DNA of 41,503 nucleotides from JAWLGJ01 sp041685145 (GTDB lineage Bacteria > Pseudomonadota > Alphaproteobacteria > Rhodospirillales > Magnetospirillaceae). Location: positions 1-41,503 of the forward strand of contig JAWLGJ010000028.1 of assembly GCA_041685145.1 (NCBI GenBank), in the 5' to 3' direction. A program made the position numbers and the translations under genes. The notes beneath the pieces were generated by a model, which was given only the letters and a program-made list of their open reading frames with translations, did no database searches and was not told where the DNA came from. Positions 1 to 7,983 of the stretch are shown one piece after another; position 1 is the first letter of the stretch; each line of letters begins with the position of its first letter.

Positions 1-1035
1 CCCCAGCGCGGCGGCGCCGACGGTGGTGGCGGCGCGGTGGCCGGCGCCGGCGAGGGCGTGCTTCAGCGCCCCGACGATCACGCCCCGCACCAGCCCGGCG
101 TCGCGGAAACGCACCTCGGCCTTGGCGGGATGGACGTTGACGTCCACCGCCTCGGCCGGCAGGTCCAGGAACAGCGCCAGCAGGGGATGGCGGTCATGCG
201 CCAGCAGGCCCTGATAGCCGCCGCGCACCGCCCCAGCCAGCAGCCGGTCGCGCACCGGGCGGCCGTTGACGAACAGGTATTGCGCCGCCGCCGTGCCGCG
301 GTTGAGGGTGGGCAGGCCGGCATAGCCGCGCAGCCGCACGCCGTCGCGCTCGGCCGCCAGGGCGACGGCGTTGGCGGCGAAGTCGCGCCCCATAACCGCC
401 GCCAGCCGCTCCAGCCCCGCCGCCTCGCCGCGCGCCGCCGGCAGCCGCAGCGCCTGCCGGGCGCCGTCGGCGACGCTGAAGGCGACGGCCGGATGCGCCA
501 TCGCCAGGCGGCGCACGGCGTCGAGGGCGTGGCCCAGCTCGGTGCGCGGCGCCTTGAGGAATTTCAGCCGCGCCGGGGTGGCGTAGAACAGATCGCGCAC
601 CTCGACGCGGGTGCCGCCGGCCAGCGCCGCCGGGGCGGGGCCGCTCGTCACGCCGCCCTCGACGGCGATGCGCCAGGCGGTGTCGGCGCCGCGGGCGCGG
701 CTGGTGATGACGAGGCGCGCCACCGCGCCGATGGAGGGCAGCGCCTCGCCCCGGAAGCCCAGCGAACGGATGTGGACGAGGTCGTCGTCGGGCAGCTTGG
801 AGGTGGCGTGGCGTTCGACGGCCAGCTCCAGTTCGGCGGCGGTCATGCCACGGCCGTCGTCGGTGACGGTGATCGCCGCCTGGCCGCCCTCGGCGAGGGT
901 GACCTCGACGCGCCCGGCGCCGGCGTCCAGCGCGTTCTCGACCAGTTCCTTGACCACGGCGGCGGGGCGCTCGACGACCTCGCCGGCGGCGATGCGGTTG
1001 ACGAGGGTTTCGGGCAGGCGGCGAATGGCGCTCAT
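1..1035 (-). CDS. mutL: DNA mismatch repair protein MutL, N-terminal 345 residues (gene runs off the window)
   Basis: MutL couples mismatch recognition by MutS to downstream strand incision, using a GHKL-type ATPase. The N-terminal ATPase region is plain: the catalytic Glu and Mg-binding Asn lie in KELVENALDAGA (E30, N34), followed by DDGRGM (59-64), ATSKL (77-81) and GFRGEAL (93-99). A transducer-like second domain follows, with a FVNGRPV segment and the conserved VDVNVHPAKAEVRF stretch. The C-terminal dimerisation domain lies outside the window, so it cannot be told whether this MutL carries the endonuclease motif. Start: ATG at 1035 opens the typical MSAIRRLPE N-terminus. A small same-strand gene lies 48 bp upstream and may be co-transcribed. 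Confidence 0.95.
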   Translation of the reverse strand, partial: MSAIRRLPETLVNRIAAGEVVERPAAVVKELVENALDAGAGRVEVTLAEGGQAAITVTDDGRGMTAAELELAVERHATSKLPDDDLVHIRSLGFRGEALPSIGAVARLVITSRARGADTAWRIAVEGGVTSGPAPAALAGGTRVEVRDLFYATPARLKFLKAPRTELGHALDAVRRLAMAHPAVAFSVADGARQALRLPAARGEAAGLERLAAVMGRDFAANAVALAAERDGVRLRGYAGLPTLNRGTAAAQYLFVNGRPVRDRLLAGAVRGGYQGLLAHDRHPLLALFLDLPAEAVDVNVHPAKAEVRFRDAGLVRGVIVGALKHALAGAGHRAATTVGAAALG

Positions 1036-1083
1036 GCCGCCAGGGTAGCGCCGCCACCGCCGGCGCGAAAGGGGGCGCGGCGC

Positions 1084-1371
1084 TCAGGCCGTGCGGCTGA
1101 TGCGGCGTTCGATGTCGCGGACCAGGGCCTGCCAGTCGTCCTGCCAGGCGGCGCGGGTGGCGCTGAAATCCTCCTCCGGCTGGCCCTCCAGGCGCTCCAG
1201 GCGCTCGCGCAACTGGGCGCCGATGGCCTCCAGCACCGCCGCCTCGCCGCGCAGGTCGACGCGGCGCCGGTCGTCGGCGGTGTCGGCGATGGCGGCGTGC
1301 AGGGCGGCGATGCGGAATTCGACATCGCGCAGCTTGCGCAAGACCTGACGGCGGAAGCTTTCCTTCGACAT
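1084..1371 (-). CDS. small charged helical protein of unknown function
   Basis: A 95-residue protein starting MSKESFRRQV. I do not recognise a family. It is rich in Arg, Glu, Ala and Leu with heptad-like spacing (for example AAVLEAIGAQLRERLERLEG), and looks all-helical and probably coiled-coil. It has no signal peptide, membrane segment or cysteines. It precedes mutL on the same strand by 48 bp, which suggests co-transcription, but nothing in the sequence ties it to mismatch repair. The reading frame is open without interruption and its amino acid composition is more sensible than that of the overlapping frames, so I consider it real. Confidence 0.65.
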   Translation of the reverse strand: MSKESFRRQVLRKLRDVEFRIAALHAAIADTADDRRRVDLRGEAAVLEAIGAQLRERLERLEGQPEEDFSATRAAWQDDWQALVRDIERRISRTA

Positions 1372-1446
1372 GGCGTACCCCCGTTGCCCTGGCCCCAGAG
1401 CTGTGCCCGGCCGAAGGGACGGTCAAGCCGCCAGAAGGGTTAGCTT

Positions 1447-1476
1447 TTGACCCCGTCGGCGAAGGCGCCGTAGAAT
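1447..1476 (+). promoter_or_regulatory. sigma70-type promoter of the pseudopilin pair
   Basis: TTGACC (1447-1452), an 18-bp spacer and TAGAAT (1471-1476) each match five of six consensus bases. This is the best promoter in the window. The predicted transcription start near 1483 leaves a leader of about 18 nt containing the GGGAG ribosome-binding site (1486-1490) ahead of ATG 1501. Confidence 0.65.
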
Positions 1477-1500
1477 TGCCCAGGCGGGAGCGGGGGCGGC

Positions 1501-2355
1501 ATGACGCAACGGCGCGGGCGCGCGGACGGTTTCACCCTCATTGAACTTTCGGTGGTGCTGGTCATCATCGGCCTGGTGCTGGGCATGGGGCTGACGGCGA
1601 TGGGCGGCTGGCTGGAGGGCAAGCGGCGCGAGGCCACCCAGGACCGCCTGGACGCCATCGTCGAGGCGCTGGTGGTCTATGCCTCGCAGCACCGCCGCCT
1701 GCCCTGCCCCGCCGACGCCACCGACGCCGGCACCGCCGAGGCGGGGCGCGAGCAGCGCGAGGCCGACGAATCCTGCACCGATGCCCAGCAGAACGGCATC
1801 GTGCCCTGGGTGACCCTGGGCCTGCGCGAGGCCGACGCCCTCGACGGCTGGACCCGCCTGTTCACCTACCGGGTGGACGACCATCCCACCGAGGGGCTGA
1901 CCCGCGACGGCGGCCTGGACATGAGCGACTGCGACCCAGCGGCCGCCGCCGATGGCACGCCCGAAACCGACTGCGGGGCCGATGTGGCGCCGCTCGACTT
2001 CCTGCTGAACAAGGGGGTGCGGACGGCCGACGCCGACGGCGGCAACATTCTCAACCAGCCCGGCGCCGGCACCGGCGCCGCCTTCGTCGTCGTCAGCCAC
2101 GGCCCCAACGCCTCCTACGCCTATGGCAACAACGGCAATTTCATCACCGGCATCGGCGCGGTCGGCGACGACGAGGCCCTCAACCGCAACGACAAGGCCG
2201 TCACCGAACACCTCGCGGGCGGCGGCGATGCCTATGTCGACCGCCTCGTCGACGAGAGCGGCACCAGCAGCCAGTTCGACGACATCCTGCGCCGGCCCAG
2301 CATCACCTGGCTGGCGGTGAAGGCGGGGCTGGGGCCAAGGAAGCCGGCGTCATGA
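1501..2355 (+). CDS. type II pseudopilin-like protein with canonical prepilin signal
   Basis: The 284-residue protein has a textbook class III (prepilin peptidase) signal: a short basic leader ending at Gly10, then FTLIEL with Phe11 as mature residue 1 and Glu15 as mature residue 5, then a hydrophobic helix to about residue 38. It should be cleaved and N-methylated by a prepilin peptidase and held in the inner membrane before assembly. The soluble part has paired motifs shared with the next gene: HRRLPCPAD (64-72), VPW..LGL (101-108), DALDGW (112-117), a YRVD segment, SHGP (199-202) and FDDILR (259-264). The family is usually a subunit of a type II secretion or type IV pilus-like filament, but no ATPase, platform protein or secretin gene is nearby. 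The next gene overlaps by 4 nt, so the two are translationally linked. Confidence 0.85.
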   Translation: MTQRRGRADGFTLIELSVVLVIIGLVLGMGLTAMGGWLEGKRREATQDRLDAIVEALVVYASQHRRLPCPADATDAGTAEAGREQREADESCTDAQQNGIVPWVTLGLREADALDGWTRLFTYRVDDHPTEGLTRDGGLDMSDCDPAAAADGTPETDCGADVAPLDFLLNKGVRTADADGGNILNQPGAGTGAAFVVVSHGPNASYAYGNNGNFITGIGAVGDDEALNRNDKAVTEHLAGGGDAYVDRLVDESGTSSQFDDILRRPSITWLAVKAGLGPRKPAS

Positions 2356-3896
2356 CCGCGCGGCAGCAGGGATTCAGCATCATGTGGGCGGCGGCGCTGG
2401 TCGCCGGCGTCGGCCTCGCCGCCGCCGCCGCCGCGCTGCTGCAGGACACCGACCAGCGCAGCCGTGACCAGCGCCTCACCCTGGCCCGCATGGAGCGGAT
2501 CGAGGAAGCGCTGCTGGAATTCGCCATGCTGCACCGCCGCCTGCCCTGCGCGGCCGACCCGGCCGACTTCGGCACCGACGACGCCGGCACCGAGGCGCCG
2601 CCCGGCGGTGGGGCCTGCGCGGAGCCCTATGGCGTCGTGCCCTGGCGGGCGCTGGGGCTGGCGCACCCGGACGCCGTCGACGGCTGGGAGCGGTTCGTCA
2701 GCTATCGCGTCGACAGCCAGCTTACCGGCCCCGACGGCGCGGTGGTCGCCGAGGCCGACCTGCCGGGGAAGGGCGTCGGGGTCAAGGATGGCGACGACGC
2801 CTGGATCTATGATCCCGCCGATACCGAGGGCGGCGCCGCCTATGTGCTCATCAGCCACGGCCCCAGCGGCGGCGGTGCGGTGGTGGCGTCGGGGGCGGCG
2901 CTGGCCGATCCCGACGGCACCTGGGAATTCGCCAATGTCGACAACGCCCCGCCAGGGCCCTATTACGACGCGCCCTTCCACCACTACGGCGTGCCGCTGG
3001 ACGACGCGGGCCACTTCGACGACATCCTCCGCTACCGCCGCCTCGCCGCCTTCGTCGCCGCCGCCGGGCTGGACGAGGACGAGGACGACGGCGACGCCGG
3101 TTTCACCATTCCCGACGGCGGCTCGTTCGTCCCCGGCGGCGACAACAACATCGAGCCGGTGGTCGACGAGGATTGCGGGGTCGACGGCGGCTGTTCGGGG
3201 CTGGTGATCAAGGACGCCGACGGCAATGTGCTGGCGACGGTCTTCGCCGACAACGCCGTCACCGACACTTCCACCAACGCCGACCTCAACTGGACCGAAG
3301 AGGGGCTGGGCGTCTCGGCGCCGGCGCCCTCCGGCGGCGGGTCGGGCGGGGGCGGCGGCTCGAAGGGGCGCGGCCCGGACGAGATGGACCCCGGCGAGGG
3401 CGTCATCTTCCACCTCACCGGGTATTACAAGAGCATGTCGGTGGCGATGCACAGCCTCAGCAACATGAACAAGCGCGGCGTCGACATCTATCTCTTCGAC
3501 GAGAAGCTCGGCCGCACCACCATTCCCGAGGACGAGGCCATCCGCCAGTACTACCTGCCGCCCCAGTCCAACGACAACGACGCCATCACTGAGTTCTGGC
3601 GCCTAAACGCCCCGGCGCTCGACGTCGACGACTTCGAGGGCGACGACGCCTACCAGGCCTTCAACGTCGTCAAGATCAAGATTCTGGAATCCGGCGACAA
3701 CGCCCAACACACGCGCGTCTATGCCATCAGCTTCGCGACGGACTTCGAAAGCCCGCGCCTGAACGTCGCGGATTCGATCGGCAATCAGGACGGCGAGGTG
3801 ACCGGCGTGGAGTATTGCGACCGGCCGCCGGGCAACAACAACACCAACTGCCCGGGCGGCTGGACGGCCTGGTCGCAGAACGCGGACGGGTCGTAG
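2352..3896 (+). CDS. pseudopilin-like protein with large extra C-terminal domain
   Basis: The 514-residue protein begins MTARQQGFSIMW, a prepilin-like cleavage site after Gly7 followed by a hydrophobic helix to about residue 30. Mature position 5 is Trp rather than Glu, as in tip-located minor pseudopilins of the GspK type. Residues about 45-240 repeat the motifs of the upstream protein: HRRLPCAAD (61-69), VPW..LGL (96-103), DAVDGW (107-112), SHGP (168-171) and FDDILR (222-227), so the two are paralogues. After that come an acidic stretch (241-248), a Cys-containing segment (275-281), a Gly/Ser-rich linker (327-337) and a domain of about 170 residues (345-514) that looks beta-rich. I do not recognise that domain. 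The ATG overlaps the upstream stop by 4 nt. A tip or adhesin-like role is inference. Confidence 0.75.
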   Translation: MTARQQGFSIMWAAALVAGVGLAAAAAALLQDTDQRSRDQRLTLARMERIEEALLEFAMLHRRLPCAADPADFGTDDAGTEAPPGGGACAEPYGVVPWRALGLAHPDAVDGWERFVSYRVDSQLTGPDGAVVAEADLPGKGVGVKDGDDAWIYDPADTEGGAAYVLISHGPSGGGAVVASGAALADPDGTWEFANVDNAPPGPYYDAPFHHYGVPLDDAGHFDDILRYRRLAAFVAAAGLDEDEDDGDAGFTIPDGGSFVPGGDNNIEPVVDEDCGVDGGCSGLVIKDADGNVLATVFADNAVTDTSTNADLNWTEEGLGVSAPAPSGGGSGGGGGSKGRGPDEMDPGEGVIFHLTGYYKSMSVAMHSLSNMNKRGVDIYLFDEKLGRTTIPEDEAIRQYYLPPQSNDNDAITEFWRLNAPALDVDDFEGDDAYQAFNVVKIKILESGDNAQHTRVYAISFATDFESPRLNVADSIGNQDGEVTGVEYCDRPPGNNNTNCPGGWTAWSQNADGS

Positions 3897-3903
3897 GCGG
3901 CGG

Positions 3904-4998
3904 CTATTTCCGCAGCCACTCCACCATCTGCGGCGCCACCGCCTTGCAGGTCAGTTCCGCCGAGGCGCGGAGCTGATCCTTCTCGTAGTTCAGGTGCAGC
4001 AGGCTTTCGACCAGCTTGCGCAGGAACTCCTTGCCGAAGCCGGGGTGGCTCAGCACCCGCTCGGCGTTCTTGCCCAGCGCGTCCTTGAGCGCCCCCACCA
4101 GCACGTCCGCCTGGTCGAGATTGAGGCGCTCCATCTCCAGCAGGGTTTCCGGCGCCACATAGGCCAGCGAGTCGCCGTAGACGCGCAGCATGGGCTTTTC
4201 CAGCCCGGCGACGACGTTGAAAAAGTGGGGATCGCGGGCGAAGAAGCGGAACGCCTTGTCCTTCAGCAGCTTGCGGAAGAACAGATACATGTCGCGCGGC
4301 CAGCGGGCGATGCCGCCGATCGCCGCGGGGGTGTCGAGCAGGGCGTTGACGAAATCGTCCTGGGCGATGTGGCGGGCCTTGTCGATGGTGGCGGTGTCGA
4401 AGCGGCCGACGGCGGCCACCGCCTCGGCGTCGCGCAGGGCGAGCAGATCCTCGTCCAGCAGCGAGACGTGCTGATGGGTGAGGTGCTCGGCATAGACCGG
4501 CAGCAGCGGAAGCTGCCAGTCGAAGGCGAGCAGGCGCAGCAGCAGCTTGTATTTGCGCACGTCCAGCGACGGGGCGGCCTTGGCGGCGACGGTCTCGGTC
4601 TTCTTGAGAAACAGGAAGCGGCGGGTGGTACGCTGCTTGTAGACGACGCTGTCGCCGGTGGCGCTTTCGCGCTCGTAGTAGTTCTTGGCGCAGGTGCGGA
4701 CCAGAAGCTGCTGGACCTGAAGCAGGGAGACGCCGCATTTCAGCACGCCCTCGTCGTCCTCGACGCGGTTGCCGTCGGCGTCGAGCAGCAGGTCGGCGAC
4801 CTCGGCCCGGTTGTTGCGGAACACCTGGATGAAGGTGTAGAGCGCCGCCGGGTCGCGGACCAGGTGCTTGTGCGTCACCCCGGCGTCGATGAGGCCGTGG
4901 TCATGGAAACGCTGCAGAACCTGTTTGAGGCCGTCGCCGACGGCCCTCTTCTGCTCGTCCGTCAGATGCGTCGCTGCCGGTAGGGTCGCCGCGGTCAC
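3904..4998 (-). CDS. conserved-looking cytoplasmic helical protein, function unknown
   Basis: A 364-residue protein with no signal peptide and no transmembrane segment. It appears mostly alpha-helical, with many Leu, Ala, Lys, Arg and Asp/Glu and a hydrophobic helix-rich middle (residues about 140-270). Recognisable low-entropy features such as a P-loop, zinc site or HTH are absent. The start is GTG at 4998; there is no ATG near it upstream, and the next Met is deep inside. It converges on the pseudopilin pair with only 7 bp between the stop codons, so it is not in their operon. A plausible promoter lies upstream at 5042-5070. I cannot name a family. Confidence 0.7.
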   Translation of the reverse strand: MTAATLPAATHLTDEQKRAVGDGLKQVLQRFHDHGLIDAGVTHKHLVRDPAALYTFIQVFRNNRAEVADLLLDADGNRVEDDEGVLKCGVSLLQVQQLLVRTCAKNYYERESATGDSVVYKQRTTRRFLFLKKTETVAAKAAPSLDVRKYKLLLRLLAFDWQLPLLPVYAEHLTHQHVSLLDEDLLALRDAEAVAAVGRFDTATIDKARHIAQDDFVNALLDTPAAIGGIARWPRDMYLFFRKLLKDKAFRFFARDPHFFNVVAGLEKPMLRVYGDSLAYVAPETLLEMERLNLDQADVLVGALKDALGKNAERVLSHPGFGKEFLRKLVESLLHLNYEKDQLRASAELTCKAVAPQMVEWLRK

Positions 4999-5041
4999 GG
5001 AACGAAGTATTCCCTTTGTACTAACGCACTATTGCGCCGCC

Positions 5042-5070
5042 ATCTAACGCCCGTCGCGCCCGCTTGGCAA
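5042..5070 (-). promoter_or_regulatory. candidate promoter for the 364-residue protein gene
   Basis: Read on the minus strand: TTGCCA, a 17-bp spacer and TTAGAT. The predicted start of transcription near 5035 leaves a leader of roughly 37 nt to the GTG at 4998. The -35 is good and the -10 weak (three of six). Confidence 0.4.
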
Positions 5071-5083
5071 GGCGTTCGTGAGT

Positions 5084-5329
5084 TCAGAAATCGTCGGCGA
5101 AGGCGCAGGCGCCGCCGCCGCAGGCGGACTGGCCGCACGGGGCCGGCGGCGGCGCCTCGGCGCCGGTGCCGCCGACGCTGGGAGCCATGATGGCCTTGCG
5201 CACTGACGTGTCGCCGCAATCGGGGCAGACGAGCGCGCCGGCGCCGGCGCGGTCCTCGTACTCGGCGCTGTTCCGGAACCACTCGTCGAAGACGTGCCCC
5301 TGGCCGCAGCGCAGGCTGTAGACGATCAT
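5084..5329 (-). CDS. DUF1178 family protein (zinc-ribbon-like, 81 residues)
   Basis: The N-terminus MIVYSLRCGQGHVFDEWFR, the CPDCG pair (residues 35-39) and the VRKAIMAP segment (43-50) match the DUF1178 pattern: MI.Y.LRC..GH.F..WFR, a CP.CG knuckle and KA.MAP. Cys8 with Cys35/Cys38 suggests metal binding. The tail (residues 58-81) is Pro/Gly/Cys-rich and ends in three further Cys. The family is common in alphaproteobacteria and has no established function. I chose ATG 5329 because GGAGGGA lies just upstream and because residues before it, in the longer open frame, are not family-like. It is divergent from the alpha-glucosidase gene. Confidence 0.85.
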   Translation of the reverse strand: MIVYSLRCGQGHVFDEWFRNSAEYEDRAGAGALVCPDCGDTSVRKAIMAPSVGGTGAEAPPPAPCGQSACGGGACAFADDF

Positions 5330-5367
5330 GCCGTTCCCTCCCTCCGTCGGCGTCGCCGGGCTACGAC

Positions 5368-5374
5368 TATAATA
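5368..5374. promoter_or_regulatory. AT-rich -10 region shared by divergent genes
   Basis: CTATAATA sits in very GC-rich DNA between the DUF1178 gene (ATG 5329, minus) and the alpha-glucosidase gene (ATG 5451, plus). Read on minus it gives TATTAT with its 3' end 40 nt from the DUF1178 start. Read on plus it gives a perfect TATAAT 78 nt before ATG 5451. No strong -35 is visible on either strand. Confidence 0.4.
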
Positions 5375-5450
5375 CGCCGGCGGCGGCGGTAAAGCCGGCG
5401 GTGCCACTTTCGCCTTGCGGCGCCGGCGCCCCCTGCCGCACCTTTGGGGT

Positions 5451-7130
5451 ATGCCGAAGGACGAAGCACAGGGCGGCGACGAGGGCGCCTGGTGGCGGGG
5501 CGCGGTCATCTACGAAGTCTATCCGCGCAGCTTCCAGGACGGCGACGGCGACGGCATCGGCGACCTGAAGGGGCTGCTGCGCCGGCTGGAGCATGTGGCG
5601 GCGCTGGGGGTGGACGCGGTGTGGATCGCGCCGTTCTACGCCTCGCCGATGCTCGACTTCGGCTATGACGTCGCCGACCACTGCGCCGTCGACCCCTGCT
5701 TCGGCACCCTGGCCGATTTCGACCGCGTGGTGGCCCGCGCCCACGCCTTGGGGCTGCGCGTGCTCATCGACCAGGTGTGGAGCCACACCTCGCACCGCCA
5801 CCCGTGGTTCCTGGACAGCGCCGCCAACCCCGGCGGCCCCCGCCGCGACTGGTATGTCTGGGCCGACCCGCGGCCCGACGGCACGCCGCCCAACAACTGG
5901 CAAAGCGTCTTCGGCGGCCCCGCCTGGCGCTGGGATCCTCGGCGGCGGCAGTATTATCTGCACCATTTCCTGACCGCGCAGCCGGCGCTCAACCTCCGCC
6001 ACGAGGCCGTGCTCGCCGAACTGGAGCGCATCGGCCGCTTCTGGCTGGAGCGCGGCGTCGACGGCGTCCGCCTCGACGCCGCCGACTTCCTGTGCCACGA
6101 CGACTCGCTGGCCGACAACCCGCCGCGGCCGCCGCCGGGCGGCGTGATGCCGGTGAAGCCCTTCGGCCTGCAGGAGCACCGGCACGACATGATGCACCCC
6201 GACACCGGCGCGGTGCTGGCCCGCCTGCGGGCGCTGCTCGACGCCTATCCCGGCACGGCGGCGGTGGCGGAACTGTCCAGCGAGGGCGACCCCTTCGCCC
6301 GCGCCGGGCGCTACACCACCGGCGGCGCGGGCGTCCACCTCGCCTACAGCCTGCGGCTGGCCAAGGGCGGCTTCGGCGCCGCCGAGATGGCGGCGCGCAT
6401 CGCCCACATCGCCGCCTGCGCCCCCGACGGCGGCTATTGCTGGTCGTTCAGCAACCACGACGTCGAGCGCGTCGCCAGCCGCTGGGGCGACGGCGGCGCC
6501 GCCTTCGCCAAGCTGGCGATGGCGCTGCTGCTCTGCCAGCAGGGGGCGGCGATCGTCTATCAGGGCGAGGAACTGGGCCTGCCGCAGGCCGAGGTGCCCT
6601 TCGAGCGCCTGCGCGACCCCTACGGCATCAATTTCTGGCCGCAGTTCAAGGGCCGCGACGGCGCCCGCACGCCGATGCCCTGGCGCGCCGGCGCGGCCCA
6701 TGCCGGCTTTTCCGACGCCGAGCCCTGGCTGCCGGTGCCCGAGGCGCATCGCCGCCGCGCCGTCGACGCCCAGGAGGCCGACCCGGACTCGGTGCTCAAC
6801 GCCTGGCGGCGCTTCCTGCGCTGGCGGCGCCGGCACCCGGCGCTGCGCCACGGCAGCACCGAGAACGTCGCCGCCGACGGGGCGCTGCTGCGCTTCGAGC
6901 GCGCGGCGCCGGGGGAGAGGCTGCTGTGCCTGTTCAATTGCGGCGCCGCCACGCTGCGCCTGCCGGCGCGCGGGCGGCCGCTGGCGGGCCACGGCTTCGC
7001 GGCGCGGCTGGAGGGCGAGACCCTGGTGCTGCCGGCCTTCGCGGCCGCCTTCGCGGCTATTCCCCCGGCGGCGGCGGATACTCCCGCCCCGTCGGGCGCC
7101 GCCCGCCCCGCAGCGCCAACACCGAATTGA
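5451..7130 (+). CDS. GH13 alpha-glucosidase (oligosaccharide hydrolase)
   Basis: A 559-residue cytoplasmic GH13 enzyme expected to release glucose from the ends of alpha-linked oligosaccharides. The N-terminal YEVYPRSFQDGDGDGIGDL is typical of the alpha-glucosidase/oligo-1,6-glucosidase group. Catalytic residues are visible: nucleophile Asp209 in GVRLDAADF, acid/base Glu274 in AVAELSSE, and Asp337 in SFSNHD. The region V-like segment is QPALN. The residue after the nucleophile is Ala; in this group Ala or Thr there goes with alpha-1,4 preference and Val with alpha-1,6, so a maltose-type substrate is favoured by inference. ATG 5451 is preferred to a TTG 36 nt upstream because TTGGGGT precedes it and the family N-terminus follows. 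It stands alone, without a sugar transporter or regulator beside it. The Pro/Ala-rich tail overlaps the convergent EamA gene by 74 nt. Confidence 0.9.
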   Translation: MPKDEAQGGDEGAWWRGAVIYEVYPRSFQDGDGDGIGDLKGLLRRLEHVAALGVDAVWIAPFYASPMLDFGYDVADHCAVDPCFGTLADFDRVVARAHALGLRVLIDQVWSHTSHRHPWFLDSAANPGGPRRDWYVWADPRPDGTPPNNWQSVFGGPAWRWDPRRRQYYLHHFLTAQPALNLRHEAVLAELERIGRFWLERGVDGVRLDAADFLCHDDSLADNPPRPPPGGVMPVKPFGLQEHRHDMMHPDTGAVLARLRALLDAYPGTAAVAELSSEGDPFARAGRYTTGGAGVHLAYSLRLAKGGFGAAEMAARIAHIAACAPDGGYCWSFSNHDVERVASRWGDGGAAFAKLAMALLLCQQGAAIVYQGEELGLPQAEVPFERLRDPYGINFWPQFKGRDGARTPMPWRAGAAHAGFSDAEPWLPVPEAHRRRAVDAQEADPDSVLNAWRRFLRWRRRHPALRHGSTENVAADGALLRFERAAPGERLLCLFNCGAATLRLPARGRPLAGHGFAARLEGETLVLPAFAAAFAAIPPAAADTPAPSGAARPAAPTPN

Positions 7131-7974
7131 GGACGATGGCGGCAAAGACCACCGCGCCGCCGAGGAAGGCCGCGCGCGCCGGCACCTCGCCGACGCCCAG
7201 CCACGCCCACAAGGGCCCCAGCACCGTCTCGACCAGCGACAGCAGCGCCACCTCGGCGGCGGCGATGTAGCGGGTGCCGCCCAGGAAAAGCGTCAGCGCC
7301 ACCGGCAGCACCAACAGCCCCAGCACCGCCAGCGCCAGCAGGTCGGAGGCGTCGGCCCGCATCGGCAGCGCCAGGGGGAGCGCCATCAGCGCCGCCAGCA
7401 GGCTGCCCGCCGTCACCACCGGCATGACGCTGACCAGGCCGCTGCGCCGCAGCAGCACCAGATTGAGGCCGTGCAGCAGCGCCGTCAGCGCCGCCAGCCC
7501 GTCGCCGAGCAGGCTGCCGCCGCCCAGCGAGCCGGAGACGATCACCGCCACCCCCACCACCCCCAGGGCGATCGCCGCCCAGGTGCGCGCCGCCGGGCGC
7601 TCGCCGAGGATGATCCACCCCAGCACCGCCGCGAACAGCGGCATCGTGGCCAGGATGACCAGGGTGTTGGCGACGGTGGTGTTGACCATCGCGCCGACGA
7701 AGCCGAAATTCGCCAGCGCCAGCGGCAGCGACGACAGCAGCACCGCGCCGCCCTTGCCGGCCAGTTCGGCGCGCAGCCGGCGGCGGCGGGTCAGGGCCAG
7801 GAAGCCGGCCAGCGCCAGCGCCGTGAGCGCCGTGCGCCAGAAGACGATCTCCCACACCCCGGCGTGCTCGACCAGGCGGATGAGCAGGCCGTCGGGGCTG
7901 ATCACCACCATGCCGGCGGCCGACATGGCGATGCCCTTGGCATAGGTGGCGCGATGGGCGGGCGGGGTGCTCAT
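7057..7974 (-). CDS. EamA/DMT-superfamily transporter
   Basis: A 305-residue, strongly hydrophobic protein with about ten predicted membrane segments arranged as two EamA halves (roughly residues 15-150 and 165-290). Typical elements include FWRTALTALALA in the first half and a second-half VALLSLVETVLGPLWAWL stretch, the conserved P-xW-hydrophobic signature after a Glu. Family members export metabolites or amino acids; the substrate cannot be read from the sequence. ATG 7974 opens the frame. A downstream ATG at 7926 is a possible shorter start, which would remove 16 residues before the first helix. The last 20 or so residues are a Pro/Gly/Arg tail encoded opposite the end of the alpha-glucosidase gene. 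Confidence 0.88.
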   Translation of the reverse strand: MSTPPAHRATYAKGIAMSAAGMVVISPDGLLIRLVEHAGVWEIVFWRTALTALALAGFLALTRRRRLRAELAGKGGAVLLSSLPLALANFGFVGAMVNTTVANTLVILATMPLFAAVLGWIILGERPAARTWAAIALGVVGVAVIVSGSLGGGSLLGDGLAALTALLHGLNLVLLRRSGLVSVMPVVTAGSLLAALMALPLALPMRADASDLLALAVLGLLVLPVALTLFLGGTRYIAAAEVALLSLVETVLGPLWAWLGVGEVPARAAFLGGAVVFAAIVLNSVLALRGGRRPTGREYPPPPGE

Positions 7975-7983
7975 GGGCGTGCA

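Noticed and set aside
3328..3363. Gly/Ser linker resembling an engineered linker
   Set aside because: The codons are irregular and the flanks are native; natural Gly-rich linkers are common in exported multidomain proteins.
5415..5450. TTG start 36 nt upstream of the alpha-glucosidase ATG
   Set aside because: The extra residues are Arg/Pro-rich, not family-like, and no ribosome-binding site precedes the TTG.
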